From assembly GCA_043228905.1 (NCBI GenBank), contig JBHGNT010000011.1:13578001-13642000 (forward strand): 64,000 bases of DNA, read 5' to 3'. Position 1 is the first letter of the stretch, and every line of letters begins with the position of its first letter. The position numbers were made by a program, and so were the translations under genes. Shown here piece after piece: positions 1 through 11,381 of this stretch. The DNA comes from Azolla caroliniana. Its lineage: Eukaryota; Polypodiophyta. The notes under the pieces are model-generated. The model was not told the origin of the DNA, ran no database searches, and was given only the letters and a program-made list of their open reading frames with translations.

Positions 1-572
1 AAAAGATATCATTTGCCATATGTTGGAAAACTACTGGAGCATTTGTAAGCCCGAATGGCATTATTGTGTACTCGAAGTGACCATATCGTGTGTGAAAAGC
101 AGTTTTCCATTCATCAACAGGTCGAATATGAACAAGGTTTTAAGCTCCTCGTAAGTCTAGCCTTGTGAAGTATTTGGCCCCATTGAGACATTCCAAGAGA
201 TTTGGAATCAATGGCAGAGCATATCGATTTTGAATCATAACCTTGTTCAAACCTCGATAGTCTATGACCAAACATAAAGAGCCATCTTTCAGCAGGAGAT
301 CGGGAATGTCGAATAAAGCCATTTGCAAGATTCTCATCAATATATTCTCGAAGAACTTTCAATTCTGACGGCGAAAGGTTATAAATTGGTCCCCATGGTG
401 GTTCCTTCTCAGCATGCAAATCAATGGGACAATCATATGGGTGATGATCAGGAAGTGTTGTGGCCTTTACCTTATCAAACACATCAGAAAATTCTTGATA
501 CTTTGATGGCAAATGGACCTCTGAATCTTGTGGGTTTGATAATGGGGTTATGACCACTACGAACACAAACAT
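1..572 (-). pseudogene. Ty3/gypsy reverse transcriptase, N-terminal part, frameshifted
   Basis: Reverse transcriptase copies element RNA into cDNA. The minus strand encodes the pre-RT leader (FSDVFDKVKATTLPDHHPYD), then after a frame change the [10 protein letters not shown] and RLDLRGA segments, and at the edge [16 protein letters not shown]. The YxDD catalytic box lies outside the window. The frame breaks near 340, where the segments continue in another frame. It belongs to the same element as the protease and gag to its right. Assignment to Ty3/gypsy is secure; activity is excluded by the frameshift. Confidence 0.9.
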
Positions 573-677
573 ATCTTCTATTGTAGCTTCTTTATGTAAT
601 CTTTTGAGAGAGATAGTTGATATATGTCTTGGTGTTAGCTTTGAGGTTGATGTGGTGATGAGCCTTAAAGTGTTGTC

Positions 678-1106
678 TCATGAGTCTATGATTTCCCATT
701 TCTTCCAATCAATCTTTGGATTATGAAGTTCAAACCATGGCAACCCAAGAACAATTGGATGTTCAGGACTGCTTATGATATTAAAAGATATTACAGTAGC
801 TAAATTACCAAGAACTACACGAATAGGCTCTGATTCTTCAGTAATATCTCCTGATGCAATAGAACGTCCATCAGTTACTGCTACTGATGCTAGACGAGGA
901 AGCTTATAGAGTAGAATTTCTTGTGTTGTGGCAAAATCCCAATCCATGAAACATGAGTTGGCTCCTAAATACAAGAGCACAGATGCAAGAACTTGATGAC
1001 ATCTTGATGTGCTGAGTTGAACTTGCGTTGTGAAAACTTCACTAACTCGGTTCAATGAAATGGAACCTAAGCTCGGAACAAGTTCTATATTCTTTGATTG
1101 GTCCAA
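678..1106 (-). pseudogene. Ty3/gypsy aspartic protease, catalytic triad lost
   Basis: This is a retropepsin-like domain with the flap and C-terminal segments typical of chromoviruses (VLGLPWFELHNPKIDW). At the active site, where DSGA is expected, the frame reads LGAN near plus positions 960-978, so the catalytic Asp is missing. The local sequence looks like a small deletion compared with the family pattern (inference). About 180 bp separates it from the gag frame, with stops between them. It would have processed Gag-Pol; this copy cannot. Confidence 0.82.
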
Positions 1107-1282
1107 CCAAATGGCTCCGATTTTGGCTAGACTTACTCGCTTAACAACTCATCTAGTTGGCTTAGAACATCAAAACTATTGGATTGAGGGTTGTTGACAA
1201 GAGTTCTTGGTTTATTGGCTTTGACTGGAGAAGATGAATCAAAATTCTCAATAGCACTTACTTGATTTACTTGTCTCTTTGG

Positions 1283-2272
1283 TCAATGTGAACAATGTAT
1301 TGCTATATGTCCTGGACCACCACAGTATAGGCAAAGTCGATTTGCTCGATGTCGTTGTTTCTCGGCTTCGGACAATGGACCTCGACGACGTGCTGCATCA
1401 ATCTCCATTGGAGTAGGTCCATTAAAAGAATTAGGATTAGGAACTTGCATTGATCCTAAAGGTGGTGAGGCTAATGCTGAAGCATATGTTTGCTCAGATC
1501 TAAGGTGTGTCGACGTTTGTTGGCGCTCAAAACGTCTTTCGAACAAACGATTGTCACATCGAACTGCGCGGCTAATAGCTTCTGTCAGTGATTTGGGTTC
1601 ATCATGAAATATTAAGAGCAAGACTTTAACATCATTACGCAAACCATGCCGAAACAAGTCCATCATCGCTGCTTCATCCCAAGGGATATCACAAGCAAGA
1701 AGACGAAAATCAGCTATGTAAGCTGATGTTGGCCGATCTCCTTGGCGCAACCTACGTATCTTGTTTATTGTTGTTCTTACACTATCAGTATCACCAAAAC
1801 TAGCTTGGAATTCGTTGATAAAGGTATCAAAGTTTTCTTGTATTGGGGATTTCTTCTCTAGCAATGGTGCAAACCATGCTAGTGCGGTTCCTGTCAATAA
1901 TGTTCCAACTAACCCCACTCGAGCTACGTCAGTTGGATATCGGTTGGGATGCATATGAATTATAAGGCGTACCTGATTTAAGAATCCTCAGAATTGAGAC
2001 CTTGTACCATCAAATTTTTTTGGTAAACTAATTTTGGGTTCTTTCAACAAACTTTGAGAGGTTGAAGCTTGTTGTCGAAGAGATAACACAATAGCTTCAA
2101 GTTGTTGGACACGTTTTCAGAGTTCCTCATGTTGTTGTGCCTTTTCAACACTCACTTGTTGCAAGTCGCCAAGAAGTTTATGATTCTCTTGTTCGATTGC
2201 AACAAATTTTGTTGTTAGGAGGTCAAGTTCTGAGAGAATACACATATACTCTTGTTTACTGATAGTCTCCAT
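1283..2272 (-). pseudogene. Ty3/gypsy chromovirus gag
   Basis: Capsid/nucleocapsid protein of the element. The likely start is the ATG at 2272-2270 (METISKQEYMC), followed by a coiled Gln-rich N-terminus. The gag core runs from KISLPKKFDG through LVGTLLTGTALAWFAPLLE to AVRCDNRLFERR. A zinc knuckle, CLYCGGPGHIAIHC, sits near 1285-1325. Two TGA codons interrupt the N-terminal third, leaving an open stretch of 223 codons from 1954 to 1283. The order LTR-gag-PR-RT on the minus strand fits one element. Confidence 0.9.
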
Positions 2273-2468
2273 TGTGACGGAAAAACGTCACTAGATACTT
2301 GAGAAAAAAAAAAAGTGGGATTCCAGTTCAAACTATTGCAACCCAAGCTTCGAAAACAAGGTCAATTTGGAAGAAAAGAAGATAATAACAAACGAGAAGA
2401 CGTTTACAAGACAAAAATACAAGAATTTCTATTACCGGAAACTGAGATTACAAGATTGTTGAAGACTT

Positions 2469-2516
2469 GTGTTGAACCGGAATGGTTCAACACTAACCAG
2501 ATCTTCGACTTATATA
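2469..2516 (-). promoter_or_regulatory. LTR core promoter remnant: TATA box and downstream hairpin
   Basis: On the minus strand TATATAAG (2516-2509) lies upstream of gag in what must be the 5' LTR. About 15 nt downstream is a perfect 10-bp inverted repeat, GTGTTGAACC / GGTTCAACAC (2469-2478 and 2484-2493), with a 5-nt loop. The TATA fits an LTR promoter. The hairpin would be near the 5' end of the transcript (inference). Confidence 0.5.
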
Positions 2517-2650
2517 CTATACATAAGAATGTGCATGATTGCCATTTGGCCTACATGTTGTGCGCCACTTGGCGTACAGGTTGCATGCCATTTGGTGATC
2601 ATCTAATGTGTCTAGTGCTCTAGAGTTTTTGAATAATAATAATATGAAAA

Positions 2651-2712
2651 TGAGTTGGTGCAATGGTTAAAGCGTAAGATCATTGTTTGAAGGTCACAAG
2701 TTCAAACCTTGA
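2651..2712 (+). repeat. tRNA-like SINE head (box A and box B)
   Basis: TTGGTGCAATGGTTAAAG resembles an RNA polymerase III box A, and 30-odd bases later GGTCACAAGTTCAAACC resembles box B. The spacing fits a tRNA-derived SINE head. No acceptor stem or matured tRNA fold is evident, so a tRNA gene is unlikely. The 3' end and TSD were not found; the element may continue into the repeat-bearing leader of the bHLH gene. Confidence 0.5.
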
Positions 2713-2795
2713 TATTCACATTTTGTGACACCCGGAGTCTCCAAATCCGGGAGTCTCATGGATTTGGACTCCATTTGGAAGCCGGCCAATGATCC

Positions 2796-2853
2796 CGACC
2801 TCTTTGGTCAATCCCTGGAGGATACGACCTCTTTGGTCAATCCCTGGAGGATA
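2796..2853 (+). repeat. Two exact tandem copies of a 29-bp unit upstream of the bHLH gene
   Basis: The unit CGACCTCTTTGGTCAATCCC plus nine further bases occurs at 2796-2824 and again at 2825-2853. It ends 32 bp before the bHLH ATG and abuts a TATAAA at 2852-2857. Exact identity means a recent duplication. Confidence 0.85.
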
Positions 2854-2885
2854 TAAACCTGCTTCACAACATTGGGCATGGTGGG

Positions 2886-5089
2886 ATGACCACACCTACT
2901 ACAGATCATCACCATCACCATCACCATCCTCCTCCTCATGACATGCAATTGCTATACAATCCTTCTTGTAGCGAGCAACGAGCAAAGGTAGTGGAGGATA
3001 AGGAAGAAGAATTAGTAGAGGTGGGTGATGCTTATCAGAATAAGGCCACCACCACATTGAGTTGGTACAATGATAGCAACATTGGTACTAGGCCTCTAAG
3101 CCTAGAGCACATGGGTCATCTTTCTCTCACTATCCCTAGTCATGATCACCATTCCCTGAATTACAATTATGTAACCTATAATGGTGATCATCATCATGAT
3201 AATGTAGCCTTCCAATATGACATGGCAGGCTCATCTCTTTCGCCAATGCCGCCTTCGAATGGTCACCTTATCTCGAAATTCACGGGTTGCGAGAAATCAT
3301 CGGTCATGAATAGAGGCTCGGAAGAAGACGCCCGAACTATTATGATGACGAGAGTAGGGCCGCCCGAAACCATCGTGGAGAGAGCTCATTTGGGCCATAA
3401 TACACATGTCTTAGTTAAGCCCAACATTAAATCGTGTGGCTCTCGTAGTGACCTCCTCATCTCTAAAGGGACTCAATACAACTCTTGTGACGATCTTAGC
3501 GATACCAATCACCAACATCATGAGGATGATGATCATGATTGGGACAATCACTTGCACTACACGGATGACACCACCACTAACACCACCATCACCACCACCA
3601 CCAACAACAATGCTAGTAGTAGTAATTGTAGTACTATGTCCACAAAGTACCCTGTGACTACCTCGACATCCAAGAACTTGGTCTCAGAATGTCAGAGACG
3701 AAAGAACATTAACGAGAGGCTTTACTCCTTGATAGAAATTGTACCCAAGATTAGCAAGGTAGACTTAACATTATAAATGTAAATGAATTTGCTCTAATGT
3801 TGTGATGTACATAAGAATCCATGCCTAGCTAGTGTTATAGCCTATCCACACACACACACCCTTGGATTGTTTATTTTAGAGTTATGATCCATGGTGTCCA
3901 CTTCCATTTTATTTCATGCTAGATGGATAAGGCTTCGATCGTGGGTGATGCAATTAGCTACCTTCAAGAACTCCAAAAGCAAGTGGTAGATATGCAAACC
4001 GACATTTGGAACTTACAAATATCAAAGACAGATCCCGAAGTGCAAGTCCAATCTACAAGTAGTTGTGAGGAGAATAACCATGTAGATTGTGATCATGTCA
4101 ATATCTCCCATCGTGAGAATTTTGTAGAGCACAAGATTTTGCAAGTAATCTTAATACATGACTCATTGGAACTAGCCTTTATAGATACAAGTCAATTTAT
4201 TAAGGGCATGTCCGGAAATCATCAAATTGCACTAACTATAGCTCTGTATTCATCAATCTCTTGTGATATCTTTGCTCTACATTAATTAATAACATTTAAA
4301 ATTGATTAGCTTTAAATTTTTACGGATGTGTGTGTGTAGTTAGATGTTTGTACCATGGAGAACAATACATATCACCTTATGATACGTTGCAAGAAGGCCC
4401 GTGGAGTGCTAGTTCAACTAACGAGGGCATTGGAAGCCTTGAATTTTGAGATCGTCAACGCCAATATTAGTGCAATCAGCGATCATATTCTCAACACAGT
4501 TGTCATCAAGGTATGTATCATGTAGTTATTACATTATATTATAGCTTGCGAAAATATATGTCATATTCTTACTTTCCTCATGGTTAAAAAATGTTTACGC
4601 ATGGTGGTTTCGCCAATTCTAGGACAACTATGCTTCGTTGCTCATTTGTCTAGTATGGTCTTGTTGTTCATGCTCAAAGAAAATAGAAATACGCATATCT
4701 TATTTTCAACACAACTATCGAGGTATATATTATTATAGCTAGTTGCAACGTGGTAATAGAGTGTCATTTTAAAGTGTTTAGTATTTGCATAGTTTTCACT
4801 ATGTTGGTCTAATTATGAAGCCCAAGGATAGTTATGTAGGACTCGTGATCTTCTAACATATGGCCTACATCAATGAAAGAGCAAAATATCACTAAAGCAT
4901 GCTATGTTTAACACCACCCTCAGTTGCAAAAAGTAGTCTCGTACATTCAACCCTAAGATGGAAAAAGGTCCAATAATATATATATTTATTTTGGAATATG
5001 TGTAGGTAAGCAAGGACGATGTGTTGAAGGATGAAGAGCTCAAGGAGATGGTCCTAGGGATCATTCCCATGTTTGGATTATATGTATGA
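2886..5089 (+). CDS. bHLH transcription factor, AMS/FIT-type subgroup, with C-terminal ACT-like domain
   Basis: Four exons join in frame: 2886-3758, 3923-4144, 4340-4510 and 5006-5089 (stop TGA), giving 449 residues; all introns are GT-AG. The N-terminus has a His run and is low complexity. The basic region (residues 262-278, SKNLVSECQRRKNINER) keeps Glu268, Arg271 and Arg272 for E-box contact. Helix 2 starts exon 2 (MDKASIVGDAISYLQELQ). The split after PKISK is the usual one in subgroup III(a+c) (AMS, TDR, FIT). Exons 3-4 encode an ACT-like dimerisation domain (residues 366-443; CKKARGVLVQLTRALEALNF). It should act as a nuclear dimer. Odd points are Cys269 in place of the usual basic residue and LIEIVP for LRSLVP, so it may be a diverging or decaying paralogue. 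Orthology to AMS (tapetum) or FIT (iron uptake) cannot be decided. Confidence 0.8.
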
Positions 5090-6628
5090 CACATCCCGTG
5101 AAGCTCTAATGTAAGCCTTGATACTCAACAAGGTTCACGAGCATCTCATCTTTGATGAAATTAGAAACTATCGTAACACAAAAGGTGTGTAACCTTACTT
5201 GGTTCTTGAATCCATCTCCAATCCGACGTGAAAATTTTGTATCCCAATAATTGTAACCTTCGTTCTTGAATTTGACTTCAATTCTTTGTATAAATTGAGA
5301 TGTTCACGAAGAGGCTTATGTTTTGTACAATTGTATAAGCAATATTCCCGACAATGTGAGCCTACTATAGGTTATTTCTCACGTACCCATGAAATCCTTA
5401 GAAATCATGAATCTTTCCCATAGGTATGTGATAATGACATATTGATGGTTAAAAGACATAATTAATGATTACGTCAATGCCACAATATTATGTGGTTCTC
5501 GAATTTGGAACTATTTTATGTGGGAAAGATAGAGTGTATGAAGTGTAATCTTCCACCTTCCCAATTTGTACAACAAAAGTATGTGTAAAGTTTGTTAGTG
5601 TTATGGAGTGGCATGTGTATTGTATAGAAATTAGACAACAAAGTTGTTCCTACATGTAGTACACAACCAACCAATGAAAAGTTGTGATTCATTAAGTGCA
5701 CTCCTCAATGTTTTACACCCGTCAATCTTTGTACAACCACTAGTCAATTTTTACATGAACTCAATTTTTACAGGGTAGTACACTTGGTCTTGGGACAAAA
5801 AAGTAATCAACTCCCACTTAGAGAGATTCTTGACTCATCAAGCTATGTTCATTTTGATGGTTAAACATGGTTAAGAAGGGGTTGGTACAACTTTTTGCAC
5901 ATACAAAATGTTTGAGAGAAATTGCATGCCATATCCCCATGTAACTCATGTTGGAAAATTATCATCTTTCAATTGTCAATGGCACTGACCAAATAATGCC
6001 CAATCTTGTTGACCCAATGCCAATAAGCAACCTTCTTGATGGCATTCTTCGCCATTTGGAACCCTTCCTATCCATTCAAGGATACATAACAACAAGAAGT
6101 TTATTATATGCACAAAAAACAAGTGGCTCACACACACTTCCATTACATAGGCAAAGACATTGGTGACCAAGGTCATGATTCATAAAATAGAAGGGGACAA
6201 AGAATATGAAAACCAAAAAAAGCCCAAGAACAATGATAAAAAGACTCACTATTGACCCTTTTTGACAATTCTTGATCTACTTGCTATAAACCTCTTAAAG
6301 TAGTAAGTATCCCATCGCAAGAGCTTGGACTAAATTGTCTCAAGTTATCATGTATTGCTTGATTGTTTACATGTTGATTAAAGGTAGAAATTGACTTGTT
6401 TCAAATATATTATGAGACAAAGAGAAAATATTCAAACGCTAAACATGCAATCGGGATAAAACGAGGCACAAATGTCCTCATTTAAACAAACATTGGACCC
6501 AATATTGCAAATCGTTTGTCCTACATCGCCCACAAAATTGTAGAAAAGTGCCCATTGTTGGGAGTGGAGACTGTCAGAGGTGAAACAAGCACAACATCAT
6601 AGTATCAGGAAACACAAATGGTGTTGTT
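5090..6628. other. Intergenic DNA 3' of the bHLH gene
   Basis: AT-rich sequence that presumably includes the bHLH 3' UTR. I see no convincing coding region: the short frames here have no recognisable domain. No clear transposon ends are visible. Confidence 0.6.
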
Positions 6629-7387
6629 TAACAAAAGAATTGGATAAACAAATTGAAGTATTCAAGAAGCAACTGATAGAGATCAAGATCAACAATGGAG
6701 AGAGACAGGGAGAGAAGAAGGCACCAAGAGGCATGAACAGAGTAATGTATTATTCAAACATTACAATACTAGAATGACACTATCCACTACTAAAGAACTA
6801 GGTTACAAAGCCACTTATATACTAATTGGGCTAGGGAAACTACCCTTTGACATATTTACATAATTGTCCTAAACCTATTTTGTCCAATGGGATAGTGTGA
6901 ATCGGCTTGTAGTCTAATCGGCAATGACAGAGAAACGAAAGGCTAGATTGGCTAAAGCCGAATTAGTTGTGCTCATTGCCGAATCCCGAAGGTGTCAAGA
7001 CCGATTGTCCGCGTGCATCCTTGTGTCCAACTCAATCATACTGATATTTCCTGATGCCGATCTAGTGCCAAAGAGACTAAAATTGGTCTACTAGAAGGCA
7101 CTTGGTCATCCCATCTGCTCTGATAACAAAAGAATCGGATGAACAAATTGAAGTATTCAACAAGCAATTGATAAAAACAATGGAGAGAGACAGGGAGAGA
7201 CGAAGGCACCAAGAGGCACGAACAGAGTAACTATATTATTCAAACGTTACAATACTAGAATGGAACTATCCACTACTAAAGAACTAGGTTACAAAGCCAA
7301 TTATATACCAATTGGGCTAGGCAACTACCCTTTGACATATTTACATAATTGTCCTAAACCTAGTTTGTCCAATGGGATAGTGTGAAT
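6629..7387 (-). mobile_element. TRIM-like miniature LTR retrotransposon
   Basis: Two direct repeats of about 265-275 bp (6629-6902 and 7124-7387) flank only about 220 bp of non-coding sequence. On the minus strand, TGTTATCAGAGC (7128-7117) differs by one base from the initiator-Met primer site TGGTATCAGAGC and abuts the right-hand repeat, which makes that repeat the 5' LTR. Both repeats have a minus-strand TATATA box near 6815 and 7300. Size and layout match terminal-repeat retrotransposons in miniature. No clean TG..CA termini, polypurine tract or TSD was found, so the boundaries are approximate. Confidence 0.7.
7117..7128 (-). other. Primer binding site of the TRIM-like element
   Basis: TGTTATCAGAGC on the minus strand matches 11 of 12 bases complementary to the 3' end of plant initiator tRNA-Met and lies directly inside the right-hand terminal repeat. 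Confidence 0.7.
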
Positions 7388-8309
7388 ACGTCCATTATAC
7401 GCCCGTATTCTACACCCATGAGGTGGTGTTGCAAAGTTATGTGCATGCTTGTGAACGGAAGCAAGACCATTAGGGACAAACTAGAGAGGACAGGTTGCAG
7501 ATTAGAACTATTGTGTTGATGACTTCATGATACCTGTGGACATTTGGTTTAGTGGCTAGAGGTTTGTTTTATTCTTAAGATTTATTTGTAAGAGATCCAA
7601 CACTCAATAATAGTTATGCTATTTGTAAATATAAATCTTCTAACTCTATAGATGCAAGGTTTGAATCTTACCTTACATGAATACTCTATGTGGCACACTA
7701 GGCCTACACACTCATACTGTTATTTTATTCCCTATTTGGTGGTTAAAGGAGGAGGAGAAGGTTTGGAGACCCTCAAGGCAAAATCTTCATGTTGGCACAA
7801 TGAGGTTTCCTAAACGACAATTTGAGTTTCATCTTTCGTTGATTAAGCTCCAAAATCATGTAACTTTGCATCCCGAGCTCAGAAATTTGAGCCAAATAGT
7901 CCAACACATTCCTCGTTTGATCGTGATTAGTTTCACAATAAATAATTTAATATAAATATTAGAATTAGAAATTTCACGAATTGAGTATATATAAGTGAGT
8001 TTATCTTAAGTCTGTTACATAGAGTGACTTGAAAGGGAAATAGATTATGAAAATAGAGGTATAAGATTTGACGGTGGATTTTAAGAGGGATATCCACGGG
8101 TTTTAGTTCAGTGGAGCGATGTGATGGTTTCATTGCCTCTTGTCTTTGGTGGACTTGAGAACCCTCTTTATTCGCTACTCCAAGCTCGTAAATTGACCCT
8201 TTGCAATGAGTTCCATTCTCCCTTTTATAAGCCTCATGAGCACTTCATGCAAATAAAAATAACAACTCTCTTTTTTAGTATGTACCTTGCTTTTCATTTT
8301 TGCATGCAC
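7388..8309. other. Intergenic DNA
   Basis: AT-rich sequence without a recognisable gene. Near 7528 a box-A-like TGGTTTAGTGGCTAGAGG and near 7664 a box-B-like AAGGTTTGAATCTTA could be a disrupted SINE head, but the spacing of about 120 bp is too long. The start of the old copia element may lie in the right part; I could not place its LTR. Confidence 0.5.
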
Positions 8310-8604
8310 TCCTTTCGTTAGCGGTCTCGCACGAAAATATGGCTCATTTCGAACCACCATAACAATAAGGGAGAACCTCCCAAGCTTTTTCGACTTGCAA
8401 TCCATGCTAATGGTTGAGGAGCCATACACAGTCAAAAAGCAGGACATTTGATGCCCAGATGCTATATACATATGATGATCTCGGATGAGGTCACGGTCGT
8501 GGTCGTGAAAATCAGGGCAAGAATGGTCGAGCACGAGGTGGACGACGTCCATAACAGTTTAATTCCAAGTAGCAAGAAGGTCGAAACAGTTGAGGGAATT
8601 CCGG
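8310..8604 (+). pseudogene. Copia gag fragment (first piece)
   Basis: One plus frame reads FVSGLARKYGSFRTTITIRE and then LPSFFDLQSMLMVEEPYTVK, the pattern of the C-terminal half of copia Gag. After stops and a frame change comes an Arg/Gly-rich stretch (GHGRGRENQGKNGRARGGRR) that normally precedes the zinc knuckle. The knuckle itself lies across element A, at 12426 onward. The 5' end of the gag was not found. Confidence 0.75.
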
Positions 8605-9651
8605 TGTCATGAAGATTCCGGACCATGGTGAGAAACTGGGGAATATCGGAAGAATAGGCGGGGTGGAGCATGTGCACTCACTCTTGTACAAATGGTGTAG
8701 GTAATAGGGGTGCCTTTATGGCACCGAGTAGGAGTTAAGTCGGGACAGAGAATCCCATGTAATAAGGGATTTATCCCACATTGTAACGCCTCCCTCTCCT
8801 TGTTCTACAAAAGGAAGGGAGGGTCCCTTGTAGAGGGGTTGCCTAGTTTGAGTTAGGAGGGTATACCACTTAGGTCTAGAGTTTGGTAGTGTTCTTCCTC
8901 TTCATCTTATACTTATTCCCTTAGGGTTTCTACTTTGGTCTTTTCACTCTATTTCGTTTTAGGGTTTTACTTTGGTCTTCTTCATTGTCTCGTGGGTTTG
9001 GTTCATTCTTTGAACGGAGATTAGTACTCCGTTTAGGTTCTTCTTTTTGTGAGAGTTTGTGCGAGTTAGGGTTTATGCATTTGGGGTCTTAGGGTATTAC
9101 TCTCTTTCTTCGTGTGAGAGTTTGGACTATTTTGGGGATTCAACAACGACGGCTTTTGGCATTCTGGTGGCGGCACTTGGAGGTTCGGTTTCCTCTCCTC
9201 GATGGAGAGCATTTCCCACGGCGGCCGGTTCAAGAAGGGTGGGCGAAGTGGCACGGGAACACTCCACCATCTTCGGGGCATGACCAACGGTGGACGTCAC
9301 GTCACGGTCCCGACGTCCCACTTGACTGGCCTTCACCAGTCCCCATTCTTATCTTGATGTATTTGCGGGTTTTTTTGTAATAGCCATTGGGTTCGGGGCA
9401 TGTAAACGTCTTGTTGTAAAATTATATTTATATATATTCATGTTAGCGTATATTTATCTTCCTTGTAACATATTTGAGTCGGGTCCATATTTCGCGATGA
9501 ACCGTCCTTCTGTGAAACCCCACATTCGTTGGAGCCGGAAGCCGATTCCGGACCAAAGCCCACAAAGCAAGACTCCACCATCTGTCTCCCTAGTCGAAGA
9601 CACCCGCGGTCCCGCCTAAGATCCTACACGTACCCGCTGAAAACCGCGACA
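8605..9651 (+). repeat. Left LTR of element A
   Basis: TG..CA bounded, 1047 bp, aligned along its whole length to 11382-12425. The frames seen inside it recur in the other LTR and are not taken as genes. Confidence 0.85.
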
Positions 9652-11381
9652 TATTTGGTGAACCCGACATGAATGGCGCCAAGGGGGAATGGAGGTGGAT
9701 GAAGAAGGCTGCATGGTGAAGGCAACTTCGAAGGCGATGATGAACATACATGGAAGAAGGGTGGACAAGAAACGGTTTGGAAGCGGTTGAGGGTGCGGTC
9801 GAAGAAGTCGACCATTGGAGTGGGGACGGGGTCCCAAAAATTTTAAATCCCACGATGCTCGGATTGAGAGGCAATGAGGAGATGTATGAGAGGCAACCAG
9901 GCTAAAGTATTTGCCGGGCGGTGGTAGCCGTATGGCATGAAGAGGACAAAGAGCTTCAAGAAGGTCACGGTTTGGGGTCCTTCGAGGGTGTTATCGAAGA
10001 TGCATGGGCATGGGTGGTCGAAGAGGCAAATTGAGGTCAAGAAGGAAGCCGCCTTCTCGACGGATGTGGAATAATGAGGAGACTGTGTAGGGGTCCGAGT
10101 TCGGTATGATGGTGCCATTATGGGGATGGTGTGGAACAAGTAACCTTTTCAACTTGCAGAGGAATACGCCTCCCTACACGAGGAGGGCGGGGCCTATGCG
10201 GAGGCTAGAAGAGCGTGCGATGGCGACGTGGGAGAGGGTGCAGAGCTAGCGACCCTCTCGTCTAGCGGAAAAGGGACGGCCATTGATGAGGCCGGTGACT
10301 ACAGAGCGGGGAGTGTCACTTCGAGAGTGGTCGGAGCAAGAGACGTGCGAGTGGCCATCAAGGGCCAAAGCGGAGCACGAGTATGGTACGGTGTTCGGCA
10401 CAGGTAGTGCCGAACAAGAAAGGCAGAAGACGGCACACAACGGTGCTGGGAACGAGAGCACGGGCTCGTAACAGGCTACATGGATTGGAGACCAGAAACA
10501 AGATCGAGGGCCGGAGAAGGATCCTCCATACTCACTTCGGAGATCTCGGCGGCTAAGTCAGAGTGGTAACGACTGGCATGGCAAGTCAAACCTGAGGTAA
10601 CAAGCTGGTGGGGGCGAGGGGACTACGCCACGCGGAAGGCTCCGAACTGGTGGCAACAACGCAACACTAAAGTGGCCAACCAGGCTACTACGGGGTATTC
10701 CTCAGATGCGGAGGACACCAATATGCGAAGAAACGGCGATGCATGATCTAGCCAGGCAAGGGCCGATGACGCGTGCATGGGAAGTAACCGGAGTTCGGCA
10801 CAGGCAGTGCTAGACACGAGAAAGGAATGCGCGGCACACGGAGGTGTCGTAGCGGCAATACAAGCATGAAGATGGGTTGTCGGTCCAGGTGATCTCCTGT
10901 AGAAGACCGGAGAGGGATCCTCCACACTAGTTCCAAAGACCTAGGCAGTTCGGCCGCCATGGCAACGTAAGACCAAGGACAAGGTAGGTGGCAGCAAGGG
11001 GCTTAAGGCGGTGGAGTACAGCGCGGAACGAGAATCTGGACAATGCGAAGGTCGACAGAGGCCAAGCGGGCCATCACTGGTGCTCCTCGGACGGAGGACA
11101 CCGCGTATCCGAAGGAATGAGAAGCGCGCATGTGGTCGAAAGAAGGGCCAACGGGGAAGCATGCACACTATGGGATTGCGGCGAATGACCTATCGACGGG
11201 TCGAACAAGCCTACGAGGGGGCAAATGCGGAGAGGGAACCGGAGCCGACGGTTCAGACCGGCGAGGCCAACGTAGCAGCCGGAATGCGGATTACGGAAAA
11301 CCGGTTCCTCACCGGCCGGAATCTCTCACCCTTCTCCGGACTTGGCACGTACGGGTGGATGTGCGGTTTGGTAGGGGTGGA
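9652..11381 (+). other. Internal region of element A: GC- and purine-rich, degenerate repeats of about 400 bp
   Basis: No retroelement domain appears in any frame. Parts recur about 400 bp apart: 10390-10450 resembles 10795-10855 (GTTCGGCACAGGYAGTGC core), and the blocks near 10510 and 10910 share GGAGARGGATCCTCCA. Composition (G/A-rich on plus) differs sharply from the AT-rich flanks. Confidence 0.65.

Larger units (their letters stand above)
1..2640 (-). mobile_element. Decayed chromovirus-type Ty3/gypsy retrotransposon, 5' part
   Basis: On the minus strand the order is LTR remnant with TATA box, gag, protease and the start of reverse transcriptase, which runs off the left edge. The gag has the wording typical of plant chromoviruses (LVGTLLTGTALAWFAPLLE) and one zinc knuckle. 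In-frame stops and frameshifts occur in gag, protease and RT, so it is a dead copy. Neither TSD nor the second LTR is in the window. No clear TGGTATCAGAGC primer site is visible between the LTR remnant and gag. Confidence 0.9.

Noticed and set aside
2651-2712. A functional tRNA gene
   Set aside because: Box A and B are present, but no acceptor stem pairing or normal anticodon arm is visible.
9059-9874. Several frames of 60-94 codons, some recurring near 11850-12180
   Set aside because: They lie in the two LTRs of element A or its non-coding interior; the recurrence is LTR duplication, not a gene family.
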